From Rhodobacteraceae bacterium 63075 (GTDB lineage Bacteria > Pseudomonadota > Alphaproteobacteria > Rhodobacterales > Rhodobacteraceae), in NCBI GenBank assembly GCA_003417655.1, contig QVMW01000012.1, positions 59,043-123,042 on the forward strand: a stretch of 64,000 bases of DNA, in the 5' to 3' direction. The position numbers were made by a program, and so were the translations under genes. Each line of letters starts with the position of its first letter. Positions within the stretch are counted from its first letter, which is position 1. Positions 52,293 through 61,573 of the stretch are shown here, in pieces. The notes beneath the pieces were generated by a model. It searched no databases. It was not told the origin of the DNA and saw only the letters and a program-made list of their open reading frames with translations.

Positions 52293-53105
52293 TCATTCAT
52301 AGGTCGGATGAAACTTTCCACCCGGCGACAGCGTGAAAATATCGAAACCGTCCGACGTGACACCGATAGAATGCTCAAACTGCGCACTGAGCGATTTGTC
52401 CCTCGTGACAGCCGTCCAATCATCCGACAGGACTTTCGTCTCCGGCCGCCCGAGATTCACCATGGGCTCGATCGTGAAGAACATGCCCTCTTCCAGAACG
52501 GGCCCGGTTCCCGGGCGCCCGTAGTGCAAGACATTGGGCGGGGCATGAAACACGCGCCCCAGCCCGTGACCGCAGAAATCCCGCACGACGCTCATGCGCT
52601 GCGCTTCGACGAAGCTCTGGATCGCATGGCCTATGTCCCCGAAGGTATTGCCGGGCTTGACGGCCTCAATGCCCTTGAAGAGCGCGTCGTGGGTCACCTC
52701 GACAAGCCGCTCCGCCTTGCGCGGCAGCTTGCCGGCCACGTACATCCGGCTGGTATCACCAAACCAGCCATCGATGATCACGGTCACATCGATGTTGAGG
52801 ATATCGCCGTCCTTGAGCTTCTTGTCGCCGGGGATGCCATGACAAACGACATGATTGACCGAGATGCAGCTTGCATGCTGATAACCGCGATAACCGATCG
52901 TGGCCGATTCCGCTCCGAGCTCATTCACCCGTTTCTCTATAAAGGCATCGATCGCGCCGGTGGTCTGGCCGACGAAAATGTGCTCGACCACCTCATCGAG
53001 GATCTGGGCCGCGACTTGACCAGCCTTGTGCATCCCTGCGAAATCCGCCTCCGAATGGATGCGAATGCCATCTTTGGTTGTCGGTCCGTTGTGCTTGTCG
53101 TCCAC
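52293..53105 (-). CDS. map: Methionine aminopeptidase, type I
   Basis: 270 residues. Removes N-terminal Met from nascent proteins. Metal ligands and neighbours are visible: GDILNIDVTVIIDGWFGDTSRMY (the two Asp), GHGLGRVFHAPPNVLHYG (His), FFTIEPMV (Glu) and QFEHSIGVT (Glu). N-terminal IRIHSEADFAGMHKAGQVAA is typical. No extra domain. Upstream 110 bp separate it from sfsA on the same strand. Confidence 0.96.
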   Translation of the reverse strand: MDDKHNGPTTKDGIRIHSEADFAGMHKAGQVAAQILDEVVEHIFVGQTTGAIDAFIEKRVNELGAESATIGYRGYQHASCISVNHVVCHGIPGDKKLKDGDILNIDVTVIIDGWFGDTSRMYVAGKLPRKAERLVEVTHDALFKGIEAVKPGNTFGDIGHAIQSFVEAQRMSVVRDFCGHGLGRVFHAPPNVLHYGRPGTGPVLEEGMFFTIEPMVNLGRPETKVLSDDWTAVTRDKSLSAQFEHSIGVTSDGFDIFTLSPGGKFHPTYE

Positions 53106-53215
53106 GTCTGGCCTCGTTGCTCCGCTTCGCGCCCTATTTAAGCGGCCTTTGCAGTTTGTTCCACCCCATGCGGCACGAGAGCGTCAGGCGGCAGGGCCAA
53201 AAAACCTCCAGCACC

Positions 53216-53917
53216 TCATCCCGGCACCGGCAAGGCCTTTCGAAGGCTGATCTCGCCGGGGCCGATCCGGCAGTCATAGGCCATGACCTGCACGCCCGCA
53301 TCTCTCGCGCGCTGTAGACCGTCTGCATAGGCCGCATCGATATCCGCGGCAACGCCAACGCTGTCTGCATCCGTGCGCTGCACGAGAAAGAACAGCGCAG
53401 CTTCATGGCCCTGCCGGACCATGCCCGTGAGCTCCTGCAGATGCTTCAGCCCGCGCGCCGTCACGCTATCGGGAAACTCCGCCAATCCGGCATTCCGCAT
53501 GAGCGTCACCGATTTCACCTCGACGTAGAGATCAGGCCGCCCCTCACGTTCCAGCAAGAAATCCACGCGGCTACCAGTGCCGTACTTCACTTCTGCCCGA
53601 AAACCATGGTTGCGCAGCTCGGGCACGGCTTCGGCTTCGAGCGCCTCGCGCAACACCGCGTTCGCGCGCCCCGTATCGACCCCCGTGAAATGCCCGCCGT
53701 CATGCTCCACCAGCCGCCAGCCATACTTGAGTTTCTTCCTGGGGTCATCATTGGGCTCGACCCAGATTCGCTGGCCCGCCTCCGCCAACCCCATCATCGA
53801 GCCGGGATTGGCGCAATGCGCCACAGTCTCGCGCCCGTCGTCCAGCCGGATATCAGCCAGGAAACGTTTGTAACGCCGCAGCAATGTCGCAGGCTCAAGA
53901 GGGGTTTGAAAGCGCAT
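53216..53917 (-). CDS. sfsA: SfsA family protein (predicted nuclease-like DNA-binding)
   Basis: 233 residues. SfsA family: MRFQTPLEPATLLRRYKRFL, HCANPGSMMGL, EVKYGTGSRVDFLLE, and YVEVKSVTL with AEFPDSVTARGLKHLQEL, the PD-(D/E)xK-like core. Named after E. coli sugar fermentation stimulation protein; the true activity is uncertain. ATG 53917 is used; the longer frame to 53953 lacks support. Divergent from the cinA-like gene. Confidence 0.93.
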   Translation of the reverse strand: MRFQTPLEPATLLRRYKRFLADIRLDDGRETVAHCANPGSMMGLAEAGQRIWVEPNDDPRKKLKYGWRLVEHDGGHFTGVDTGRANAVLREALEAEAVPELRNHGFRAEVKYGTGSRVDFLLEREGRPDLYVEVKSVTLMRNAGLAEFPDSVTARGLKHLQELTGMVRQGHEAALFFLVQRTDADSVGVAADIDAAYADGLQRARDAGVQVMAYDCRIGPGEISLRKALPVPG

Positions 53918-53962
53918 GAGCAAAGGCCTATACCGATGCCAATCAGCCTGCAAGGAGCGCCC

Positions 53963-54694
53963 ATGCCCAACCCCACCGCCGCCATGCTCGTCATCGGAGA
54001 TGAAATCCTTTCAGGTCGCACACGGGATTCCAACATGCATTTCCTCGCAGGCGAGCTAGCCAAGGCCGGGATCGACCTGCTTGAAGTTCGGGTCGTCTCG
54101 GACAAGCCACAAACCATCACGGACGCGGTGAACGCCCTGCGCGCAGCGCATGATTACGTGTTCACGTCCGGTGGCATCGGTCCGACCCATGACGACATCA
54201 CTGCCGACGCCATAGCAGCCGCTTTTGGTGTGGCCATCGGTGTGCGGGAGGACGCCCGTGCACTGCTGGCCGCGCATTACGAGCGCTCCGGTCAGGCGCT
54301 CAACGCGGCCCGCCTGCGCATGGCGCGTATCCCCGAGGGTGCGGGCCTCATCGACAACCCTGTTTCCGCGGCTCCCGGATTCACGCTTGGGAACGTGCAT
54401 GTCATGGCTGGCGTTCCTTCCGTTTTCCAGACCATGGTCGCGTCCGTCCTGCCGACACTGACAGGTGGTGCGCCGCTTCTGAACCAAAGCCTGCGGATCA
54501 ACCGCGGTGAGGGCGACATCGCAGGTCCACTTGCAATGCTCGCGGAGCGGTTCCCGGATCTTTCCGTCGGATGTTATCCGTTTCAGCAGAACGGGGCCTA
54601 CGGCGCCAACGTGGTGATCCGCGGCACCGACGCACAGGAGGTTGAAGCCGCCTGCGCTGCGCTCGCCGAAGAGTTCGCCGATGACATCTCCTGA
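53963..54694 (+). CDS. Competence/damage-inducible CinA N-terminal-type molybdopterin-binding protein
   Basis: 243 residues. MoCF_biosynth/CinA N-terminal domain: AAMLVIGDEILSGRTRDSN, VSDKPQTITDAVNAL, FTSGGIGPTHDDITADAIAA and GNVHVMAGVPSVFQ. It lacks the C-terminal CinA amidase domain, as in many alphaproteobacterial copies. AAGGAG lies just before the ATG at 53963. The downstream acetyltransferase overlaps by 14 bp. Confidence 0.92.
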   Translation: MPNPTAAMLVIGDEILSGRTRDSNMHFLAGELAKAGIDLLEVRVVSDKPQTITDAVNALRAAHDYVFTSGGIGPTHDDITADAIAAAFGVAIGVREDARALLAAHYERSGQALNAARLRMARIPEGAGLIDNPVSAAPGFTLGNVHVMAGVPSVFQTMVASVLPTLTGGAPLLNQSLRINRGEGDIAGPLAMLAERFPDLSVGCYPFQQNGAYGANVVIRGTDAQEVEAACAALAEEFADDIS

Positions 54695-55421
54695 CATTCA
54701 GGCGCTTTATGCGGTTCTTGAGGCCACGTGGCCAGCCGCGCACATGACAAAGCTGGGCCCATGGACCATCCGCGAAGGTCAGGGCGGCGGTCAACGTGTC
54801 AGTGCAACAACCACGCGAGAGCCTATCAAGGCAGACGCGCTTGCCGCGGAGATCGCGCGTGCCGAAGCCGCAATGGATGCGCTCGGGCAGCCTCGACTGT
54901 TCATGATCCGCGAGGGTGAACGCGAGCTTGATGACGCACTTCAAGCCCGGGGATACGCTGTCCACGACCCTGTCATTGCCTATATCGCACCTGTCGCGCA
55001 GCTCGCTTCCGAGCGACCGCCACGAGTCACTGCGCTTCTCGCATGGGAGCCGCTCGCCATTATGCTCGATATCTGGGAAGCAGGCGGCATCGGTCCGGGG
55101 CGCGTCGCCGTGATGCACCGCGCTTGCGAACCCAAGACCGGCCTTATCGGGCGGCTCAACGATCACCCTGCCGCAGCGGGCTTCTGCGCAATCCATGCCG
55201 GCACAGCCATGATCCATGCGCTCGAGGTTTTGCCCCATCAACGCAACCAGAAGATGGGGCGTTACGCCGTCCGCGAATTCGCACACTGGGCCGAACAGAA
55301 CGGCGCAAGCCACATTTCACTGATGGTCACCAAGGCGAATGCGCCCGCCTGTGCGCTCTACTCTTCCCTCGGCATGTCCATTGTGGGAGAGTATCACTAT
55401 CGCCTTGAGAAGGAGGGCTGA
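54681..55421 (+). CDS. GNAT family N-acetyltransferase
   Basis: 246 residues. The GNAT core is C-terminal: AGFCAIHAGTAMIHALEVLP, HQRNQKMGRYAVREFAHWAEQ (acetyl-CoA loop), and VTKANAPACALYSSLGMSIV. The N-terminal half is divergent. ATG 54681 lies inside the end of the previous gene. Substrate unknown; the pairing with a CinA-like gene does not identify it. Confidence 0.88.
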   Translation: MTSPDIQALYAVLEATWPAAHMTKLGPWTIREGQGGGQRVSATTTREPIKADALAAEIARAEAAMDALGQPRLFMIREGERELDDALQARGYAVHDPVIAYIAPVAQLASERPPRVTALLAWEPLAIMLDIWEAGGIGPGRVAVMHRACEPKTGLIGRLNDHPAAAGFCAIHAGTAMIHALEVLPHQRNQKMGRYAVREFAHWAEQNGASHISLMVTKANAPACALYSSLGMSIVGEYHYRLEKEG

Positions 55422-55424
55422 CAC

Positions 55425-55991
55425 GTGAGCCAGAAACCCACTGCGCTCGACCTGCCCATGGTCGACCCGCTTCCCGAAACCACGCAGAAATACTTTGACA
55501 TCTGCCAGGAGAAGCTTGGCCTCGTGCCCAATGTGTTGAAGGCCTATGCTTTCGATGTCGACAAGCTCAACGCCTTCACAGCGCTCTACAATGACCTGAT
55601 GCTGGGCGATAGCGGCCTCAGCAAGCTCGAACGCGAGATGATTGCCGTCGCCGTGTCCTCTATCAACAAATGCTTCTATTGCCTCACGGCACATGGCCAG
55701 GCCGTCCGTGCCCTCTCGGGCGATCCGATCCTCGGTGAAATGATGGTCATGAACTGGCGTGTCGCCGATCTAGATGCGCGCCAGGCAGCGATGCTCGAAT
55801 TCGCCGAGAAGCTTACGCTCGAGAGCCACAAGATCACCGAGAAAGACCGTGACGCGCTCCGTTCGGTCGGGTTTTCCGATCGAGACATCTGGGATATCGC
55901 CAATACGGCAGGTTTCTACAACATGACAAACCGCGTGGCCTCAGCCACTGATATGCGCCCGAATGACGAATACCACGCGCAGACGCGTTAG
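55425..55991 (+). CDS. Peroxidase-related protein, AhpD/CMD family
   Basis: 188 residues, GTG start 3 bp after the previous stop. Carboxymuconolactone decarboxylase-like fold with redox motif NKCFYCLTAHGQAVR (Cys-x2-Cys plus His), typical of AhpD-type alkylhydroperoxidase helpers and of the uncharacterised peroxidase-related family. FSDRDIWDIANTAGFYNMTNRVA is the C-terminal family block. Likely involved in peroxide or organic-hydroperoxide defence. The OmpA-like gene begins 29 bp before its end. Confidence 0.9.
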   Translation: MSQKPTALDLPMVDPLPETTQKYFDICQEKLGLVPNVLKAYAFDVDKLNAFTALYNDLMLGDSGLSKLEREMIAVAVSSINKCFYCLTAHGQAVRALSGDPILGEMMVMNWRVADLDARQAAMLEFAEKLTLESHKITEKDRDALRSVGFSDRDIWDIANTAGFYNMTNRVASATDMRPNDEYHAQTR

Positions 55992-56925
55992 GCGCCATAT
56001 CAGCGCTCTGGCATGGTTGGCGCTCGGGGCGTCTCCGCTTCTGGCAGATGCGCTCGCATTGCCGTCCAACGCGCGCCAGACACATCAAGAGACGAAGAGC
56101 ACCGCAGTCTACGGAGCGCCCGTCGCCCCCTATTCTTCCGGTACGCTGCCTGTCTTCGATGTTGCCGGGCAGGTGTCAAAAACAGCCTATCGCATCCCGC
56201 AGCAAGGATTGACCCCGCAACAGATCGTCGCGCCAATCGAGGAGGCGCTCGCCGAAAGGGGTTTTGAGGTGCTCTTCAAATGCCGTGATCGCTATTGCGG
56301 CGGTTTCGATTTTCGCTTTGCAACAGAGGTAATTCCTGCACCGGACATGTTCGTCGATCTGTTCGATTTCACCTTTGTGACCGCGCGGCATGAGCAGGCA
56401 TATATCACGCTTCTCGCCAGCCGGGATGCAACCGCAGGCTATCTGCAAATCGTTTACGTATCCCCTTCAAGAAATCCATCGATTACGATCGAAAACAGTG
56501 GTTCCGCGGTCTTTCCGGAAACGTCCGGAGACAGCTCGTCGACCCGGCAAGGTATTGTGGAGCAGCTTGAGGCGCGCGGCCGTGCGATTCTTGACGATCT
56601 GGACTTCGAAACGGGCTCTTCCGAGCTCGGACAGGCCGAGTTCGGAAGCTTGAAGACCCTCGCCGCCTATCTGGATGCTCATCCGAACCGCAAGGTCGCG
56701 CTTGTCGGTCATACCGACAGCACCGGAGGGCTTGATGTGAACATAGCATTGTCTGAGCGCAGGGCCGATTCGGTTCGCAAGCGTCTCGTCGAGCGACATG
56801 GCATCCCTGTCGATCAGGTAGAAGCCAAAGGCGTGGGCTACCTGGCGCCACTGTCCACAAACCTCACAGACAAGGGCCGCGAGGCCAATCGCCGCGTGGA
56901 AGCTATCCTGCTCAGCGTCGAGTGA
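55963..56925 (+). CDS. OmpA family protein with DUF4892-like N-terminal domain
   Basis: 320 residues. Signal peptide up to about residue 30, an N-terminal domain with CRDRYCGGFDFRFATEV resembling DUF4892, and a C-terminal OmpA peptidoglycan-binding domain: LDDLDFETGSSELGQ, VALVGHTDSTGGLDVNIALS, YLAPLSTNLTDKGREANRRV. Probably an outer-membrane or periplasmic protein anchored to the cell wall. Assignment of the N-terminal family is from memory of its pattern and needs a profile search. Overlaps the AhpD-like gene by 29 bp. Confidence 0.85.
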   Translation: MTNTTRRRVRRHISALAWLALGASPLLADALALPSNARQTHQETKSTAVYGAPVAPYSSGTLPVFDVAGQVSKTAYRIPQQGLTPQQIVAPIEEALAERGFEVLFKCRDRYCGGFDFRFATEVIPAPDMFVDLFDFTFVTARHEQAYITLLASRDATAGYLQIVYVSPSRNPSITIENSGSAVFPETSGDSSSTRQGIVEQLEARGRAILDDLDFETGSSELGQAEFGSLKTLAAYLDAHPNRKVALVGHTDSTGGLDVNIALSERRADSVRKRLVERHGIPVDQVEAKGVGYLAPLSTNLTDKGREANRRVEAILLSVE

Positions 56926-56941
56926 GAGACCAAGTGAGGGC

Positions 56942-57505
56942 TCAGGCCCGTTCGGCGTATTCCATCGTTTCAGTGTTGACGACGATATCCTCGTCCTGGC
57001 CGACGAATGGCGGCACCATGACCTTTACGCCATTGTCGAGAACGGCTGGTTTGAAGCTGTTCGCAGCAGTCTGACCTTTGACCACAGGTTCCGTTTCGAC
57101 GACCTTGCAGGTCACCTTCTGAGGCACAGCAGCGCTGAGGGCCTCATTTTCATGAAATTCGACTTGGATGGTCATGCCATCTTGAAGGAAAGGGCGACGC
57201 TCGCCCAGAATCTCCGCGTCGACCTGAACCTGGTCATAGGTCTCAGCATCCATGAAAATGAGCTGCCCGTCATCCTCATAGAGAAACTGCATATCCTTTT
57301 GTTCGAGGCGGACGCGCTCGACTTTGTCGGCGCTTCTAAACCTTTCGTTAAGCTTTGATCCGTTACGAAGGTTCTTCATCTCCACCTGGGCAAAGGCACC
57401 GCCCTTGCCCGGCTTTACATGATCGGCTTTCACAGCCACCCAAAGATGTCCGTTATGCTCCAGAATATTCCCGGGTTTGATCTCGTTTCCGTTGATTTTC
57501 GGCAT
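56942..57505 (-). CDS. efp: Elongation factor P
   Basis: 187 residues, normal. Three-domain translation factor relieving ribosome stalling at proline stretches: [19 protein letters not shown], the tip-loop lysine in [17 protein letters not shown], and the C-terminal [26 protein letters not shown]. The lysine at the tip suggests EpmA-type or unmodified use; no EpmA/EpmB genes are present here. ATG at 57505 gives the family N-terminus. Confidence 0.96.
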   Translation of the reverse strand: MPKINGNEIKPGNILEHNGHLWVAVKADHVKPGKGGAFAQVEMKNLRNGSKLNERFRSADKVERVRLEQKDMQFLYEDDGQLIFMDAETYDQVQVDAEILGERRPFLQDGMTIQVEFHENEALSAAVPQKVTCKVVETEPVVKGQTAANSFKPAVLDNGVKVMVPPFVGQDEDIVVNTETMEYAERA

Positions 57506-57722
57506 TGTGGCAAAACCATGGCAATAGGTTGATAGAACGTCGGCAACACCTATATCTGGGGTCAAGGTGCATGGCAAGGAAACGAAATATCGTGTTCGAC
57601 ATCGCAAGTGGTATGCGTGCAGCGCAACGCAGCCATGCAAATCCGCCCTATCCGAATCGGTCCAAACACGCCATAAGAGGCTTCACGCCGAAAAAGACAA
57701 GAGCAAAAACAAAGGACGAATC

Positions 57723-58043
57723 ATGAGAGATTTCGTTGACGGCACTGCCTTCAATAGCGAGCAAGGCAATCGTGCACGTAAACTGTTCGCGGCCGTCGTA
57801 CTGGCTGCACTCGACGACGCCATCGCCGACGACAAGAAATATGGCAACGGCCCCGAGCAGATCGCTCGTTGGGCGCGCTCGCGCGACGGTCGCGAAGTGC
57901 TTTCGTGCTCCGGGATCGACCCGAACGAGCGCGTTGTCGCTGGGCTGATGGAATTCGTCGCCAAAGGCGTGCGCACATCTGTTGCCCTGTCGCGTGAAGA
58001 AAGCGAGCGTCGCAACGCTGCCGCGCAGGCCGAAGCCGCCTGA
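57723..58043 (+). CDS. Conserved small alphaproteobacterial protein (DUF6280-like)
   Basis: 106 residues, beginning MRDFVDGTAFNSEQGNRARK and continuing through LDDAIADDKKYGNGPEQIA and VAGLMEFVAKGVRTSVALS to an Ala/Glu-rich end. It looks like a small helical cytosolic protein conserved in Rhodobacteraceae, possibly the family called DUF6280 (recalled, not verified). AAAGGACGAATC precedes the ATG at 57723; the longer frame to 57567 has unrelated-looking residues. Function unknown. Divergent from efp. Confidence 0.85.
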   Translation: MRDFVDGTAFNSEQGNRARKLFAAVVLAALDDAIADDKKYGNGPEQIARWARSRDGREVLSCSGIDPNERVVAGLMEFVAKGVRTSVALSREESERRNAAAQAEAA

Positions 58044-58065
58044 AATCGTTCTTTGTGGAATACAA

Positions 58066-58097
58066 ACGGCCTCCCGATCCGGGGGGCCGTGTTCTTG
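58066..58097 (+). terminator. Terminator after conserved small protein gene
   Basis: ACGGCCTCCC/GGGGGGCCGT stem (one mismatch) with a 5-nt loop, then GTTCTTG. It begins 22 bp after the stop. Confidence 0.65.
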
Positions 58098-58248
58098 TCA
58101 GGACGGAATGCTCCGAGCGCCTTATGCGAGCTTTGTTCATGCTCAACTCCAGAGGAGACTAAGCAGAACAGGGCACATACTGCGTCTTAAGGGTCGGGTT
58201 TTCGCGATTGGCTATGCGCGCGCGCCTGGATAGAGGCCAAGTGCGGTC

Positions 58249-59247
58249 TCAGTCCAGCTCCTGAGCCATCAGTGCACGATGAATCTCGCGCCGCACGAGC
58301 TTTCGGACATTGCGCGTGATGCGCTCGCCCAGCGCACCCTGCAACTCCTGACGCACGATATCGGCAACCATTTCGCGCAGCGCCTCCTCGTCGAGAACGG
58401 CTTCATCATCCGAGCCCATGAAGTCGAATTCGCCCGATGAGTCCTCTTCTTCGCTCGCCTTCTGAGAGTCAGCGCCTTCGAAAGGCGCACCGCTTCGGAA
58501 GCTTTCCCTAGCGACATCTCGCACTTCATCATCGCTGTGATCTTCCCATTGCAGCGTTTCCACGGGCTGAGGAGCATTATCTCCACCGCCATCCATGTCA
58601 TCTTCCCAGTCGCTCTGGGACCGAAGCACGGCGGTCTCAAGCTGTTCGATCCTGTCTTTTAGCGTCTCACGAGTCTGGTCAGTTTCGGTCGCATCTTCAT
58701 GTGCAGCCTGCTCGTCACCTTGCAGGTCTACAGGTGCCTCATCATCGCGGCTATCGGCGACGACAGCATCTTCACCGTCTTCCGGCTCATTCCCATGGTC
58801 TTCGATTGCAGAGGATTCCTCGACAGATAGATTTACTTCAGGCTCATAGTCCTGCCCGTGCCGCCCATCGCTTTCCCGAATATAATCCTCATCGCCAGCG
58901 TCAACATCGGCCACGTCAGAGGTATCCTCCTCGTGCTTTTCGTCACTCTCGCTGCCATCACCCTGGTTCACAGCAAGCCCTTGGGAAGCGCCAGCATCGG
59001 CATTGCCCACACTGCCTGCGGCCTCCTCTTCATCGTCCGCCACGCGGAGCGAGGGTGTAAGGACAAGCCTGTCTACCGGCGCGTCACCGTCGCCCCCAGG
59101 CACAGGGTCATGCTCGAACGATTGACTGGCATTGGGCACCTCTTGCTGATCGCAAGTTTCATCCTTCAACCCGCCGCTCTCTGATACGAGTCTGCGGATT
59201 GAAGACAGAACATCTTCGATTTCCTCATTTTTTGCGGGGTCTGACAT
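58249..59247 (-). CDS. Acidic low-complexity protein with PopZ-like ends
   Basis: 332 residues. Starts MSDPAKNEEIEDVLSSIRRL, which matches the pattern of the PopZ N-terminal helix, and ends with a helical, charged domain (LREMVADIVRQELQGALG and RKLVRREIHRAL) like the PopZ oligomerisation helices. Between them lies a ~220-residue very Glu/Asp-rich, probably disordered linker with a TPSLRVADDEEEA element common in Rhodobacteraceae hypothetical proteins. A polar-organising, condensate-forming role is possible but is inference. ATG 59247 is used. Confidence 0.75.
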   Translation of the reverse strand: MSDPAKNEEIEDVLSSIRRLVSESGGLKDETCDQQEVPNASQSFEHDPVPGGDGDAPVDRLVLTPSLRVADDEEEAAGSVGNADAGASQGLAVNQGDGSESDEKHEEDTSDVADVDAGDEDYIRESDGRHGQDYEPEVNLSVEESSAIEDHGNEPEDGEDAVVADSRDDEAPVDLQGDEQAAHEDATETDQTRETLKDRIEQLETAVLRSQSDWEDDMDGGGDNAPQPVETLQWEDHSDDEVRDVARESFRSGAPFEGADSQKASEEEDSSGEFDFMGSDDEAVLDEEALREMVADIVRQELQGALGERITRNVRKLVRREIHRALMAQELD

Positions 59248-59319
59248 TTCTTTGCACCACTCTTGCCTCGGCACGAGTTTAACCCGCGCATCGGACTCTA
59301 ACAACAGATAGGATAGATT

Positions 59320-60720
59320 TTACTCTTTGCCGAGACTTTTGAGCACTCGGTCGAGCTGACGCCCCTGCTTGCTCATGTTGGTGGGCGCCGTTTTGACGAG
59401 GTTGAAATAAGCAGCCGGATCGTACCGTGGCACGTTCAGGTTCAACCGCTCGGCCGTCAAAAGTCCCATCGAAGCCAGCAATTCGTACCCTACCCGAATG
59501 CGATCATATCGAGCCGTAAGTTGGCTCGTGCGCGCATCCAGAAGCTCCTGTTCTGCATCCAGAACATCCAACGTCGTGCGCGCGCCAAGCGTGGCTTCTT
59601 CCCGGATCCCCTCAAACGCGTTTCTAGCGGCGCGCACTTGTTGCGCACTCGCGGCTTCCGTCGCGCGCGAGACGCGCAATTGCGCCCAAGCGTAGCCGAC
59701 ATTCTGCACGATCTGGTTTCGAGCGACATGGAGATCGGCGCGCGCGCCGTCCCTCTGCGCCCTCGCCTTGCGCTCGAGTGCGCTGAGGCGGCCGCCTTGA
59801 TAGATCGGCTGGGTCAGGTTCAACCCCAGGCTGGCACTGCTTCCACTGCTGACGGAGCCGTGTTCCTCGTTCACTCCGATGCTGCCATTGAGCTTGAGCT
59901 GTGGCCCCTTGGCTGCGTCGGCGACCAGAATCCCAAGCTCCGCAGCCTGGACCTGACGTTGAACGCGCTTGAGGTCTGGGTGCGTGCGCAGGGCGATCGC
60001 CTTTGCATTGTCCAGCGACTGAGCGGGAAGCCCCACGGCACCGGGAGTGGCAAGCGCTCCGGGCTTGCGGCCCACCGCAGAGCGGTAGAACTCGACCGCA
60101 CGGGCGAGATCGCCTTGCGCCGCGGCAAGAGATGCCCGGGCAGATGCACGCCGCGCCTCGGCAAGCGATACGTCGGTGCGTGTCACCTCTCCGACCTCGA
60201 AACGGTCCCGCGCAGCGCGCAATTCCTCTCCGATCACGCGTAGATTGCTGCGCCGCAACCGTACACTGTCTGTAGCCCGCTTAACATCAACATAAGCGTT
60301 GACCGCCGTCAGCAGAACCTGCTGCTCAACGCCGACAAGTGTCTGCCGCGTGGCTAGAACCGTCTCTTTGGCCACATCGACACGCATCTTAGAAGCACCA
60401 CCATCGTAGAGCAGGATCTCCCCGGCCAAACCGACCGTGCTGTCCAACGTCTCCGACGTGCTGGTGAAGAAGCCCCCTGAGCGCGTGTAAGAATAGGTCA
60501 GCCCGGCCGACCAGTTCACGATGGGGCGCAGTGCGGCGACGGCCACTGCCACGTCTTCATCGGCTGCACGCAAAAGGGCACGGTTCTTGTCGAGCAGTCC
60601 GCTATGCTTGTAGGCGCCGACCATGGCATCCGCGAGCGTCTCAGCCTCGGCTTTCGCAGCGCTCAGCCCGGCGAGAGCGGCGAATAGCACGGCGATCGCC
60701 GCGGAACGTACCGTTTTCAT
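59320..60720 (-). CDS. TolC family outer-membrane protein
   Basis: 466 residues. Signal peptide (about residues 1-26), then the two-repeat TolC/OEP fold: ETLADAMVGAYKHSGLLDKNR, GLTYSYTRSGGFF, VGEVTRTDVSLAEARR, and repeat two with LTQPIYQGGRLSALERK and EEATLGARTTLDVLDAEQEL. It forms the outer-membrane exit duct for type I secretion or efflux. It lies 57 bp downstream of the PCMT-like gene on the same strand. It may serve the type I system at 43943-47079. Confidence 0.94.
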   Translation of the reverse strand: MKTVRSAAIAVLFAALAGLSAAKAEAETLADAMVGAYKHSGLLDKNRALLRAADEDVAVAVAALRPIVNWSAGLTYSYTRSGGFFTSTSETLDSTVGLAGEILLYDGGASKMRVDVAKETVLATRQTLVGVEQQVLLTAVNAYVDVKRATDSVRLRRSNLRVIGEELRAARDRFEVGEVTRTDVSLAEARRASARASLAAAQGDLARAVEFYRSAVGRKPGALATPGAVGLPAQSLDNAKAIALRTHPDLKRVQRQVQAAELGILVADAAKGPQLKLNGSIGVNEEHGSVSSGSSASLGLNLTQPIYQGGRLSALERKARAQRDGARADLHVARNQIVQNVGYAWAQLRVSRATEAASAQQVRAARNAFEGIREEATLGARTTLDVLDAEQELLDARTSQLTARYDRIRVGYELLASMGLLTAERLNLNVPRYDPAAYFNLVKTAPTNMSKQGRQLDRVLKSLGKE

Positions 60721-60777
60721 GCTGCCCCTGTGCCTCCTCGTGTTCGCCATTCGGGACCGCATACCGGCCTCCAACTG

Positions 60778-61431
60778 TCAAAGCGTGAATTCATCCTTGC
60801 TTTCGAATCCGCTCAATACCGGTGCGCTCGCGTTGAAGGCGTAGCGCCAATTCACGCGCCCGGCGATCTTATAACCAATACGTACGGTGCCAAGTTTGTC
60901 GTCGATGAATAGTGCGACGATACGCCCCCCCTCCTTGAGCTGCTCCTCCAGCGCTTCCGGTATCTGCTCTACCGCGCCCTGAAGAATGATTGCGTCGTAA
61001 GGCCCGTGCTGCGGCGCACCTTCCGCAAGCGGACCTTTCTCTAGCACGACATTATCCGCGCCGCCCGCTGCCAAAAGCGCTTCCGCCTCATCGGCCAGCG
61101 ACTCGATCTGCTCGACAGCAATCACCGCCTGCGCGATCTGAGCTATCACGGCGGACGAATATCCCAGCCCGCAGCCCAGATCGAGCACCATCTCGTCATT
61201 TTCGAGGTCAAGAACATCCAGCATCTTCGCCAAGGTGCGCGGATCGAGCATCACTCGGCCGCCACCAATCTCAAGGTTTTCGCCCAAATACGCCGCCTCT
61301 TTCAGTGCCTGCGGAACATAGTGTTCCCGCTCGACCTCCAGCAAGGCATCAATGATCGGATACTTGGTTACGTCCGAAGGCCGGACCTGATTGTCCACCA
61401 TCATACGGCGACGCGCTGCGAAGTCAGTCAT
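60778..61431 (-). CDS. Protein-L-isoaspartate O-methyltransferase family protein
   Basis: 217 residues. SAM-dependent methyltransferase of the PCMT family: MMVDNQVRPSDVTKYPIIDALL, FVPQ-like HYVPQALKEAAYLGENLEIG, and SAM motif VLDLGCGLGYSSAVIAQIA with VIAVEQIESLADEA. Rhodobacteraceae copies beside tolC are often divergent from true PCMT (Pcm), so repair of isoaspartate is not certain. ATG at 61431 is used; upstream 26 codons are unlike the family. Confidence 0.9.
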   Translation of the reverse strand: MTDFAARRRMMVDNQVRPSDVTKYPIIDALLEVEREHYVPQALKEAAYLGENLEIGGGRVMLDPRTLAKMLDVLDLENDEMVLDLGCGLGYSSAVIAQIAQAVIAVEQIESLADEAEALLAAGGADNVVLEKGPLAEGAPQHGPYDAIILQGAVEQIPEALEEQLKEGGRIVALFIDDKLGTVRIGYKIAGRVNWRYAFNASAPVLSGFESKDEFTL

Positions 61432-61573
61432 AAGTGAACCTGTCCGTTCAGAATCTATAGGCAGGTTCTGACACAAACCCGCGCCCCTATCAATCCAAAG
61501 GCGCAGCAAAGGGACACAAGCCCCCCTTGCACGGGTCTTGCAGATGAGCTAACTGCATCGACACACCACGGAT

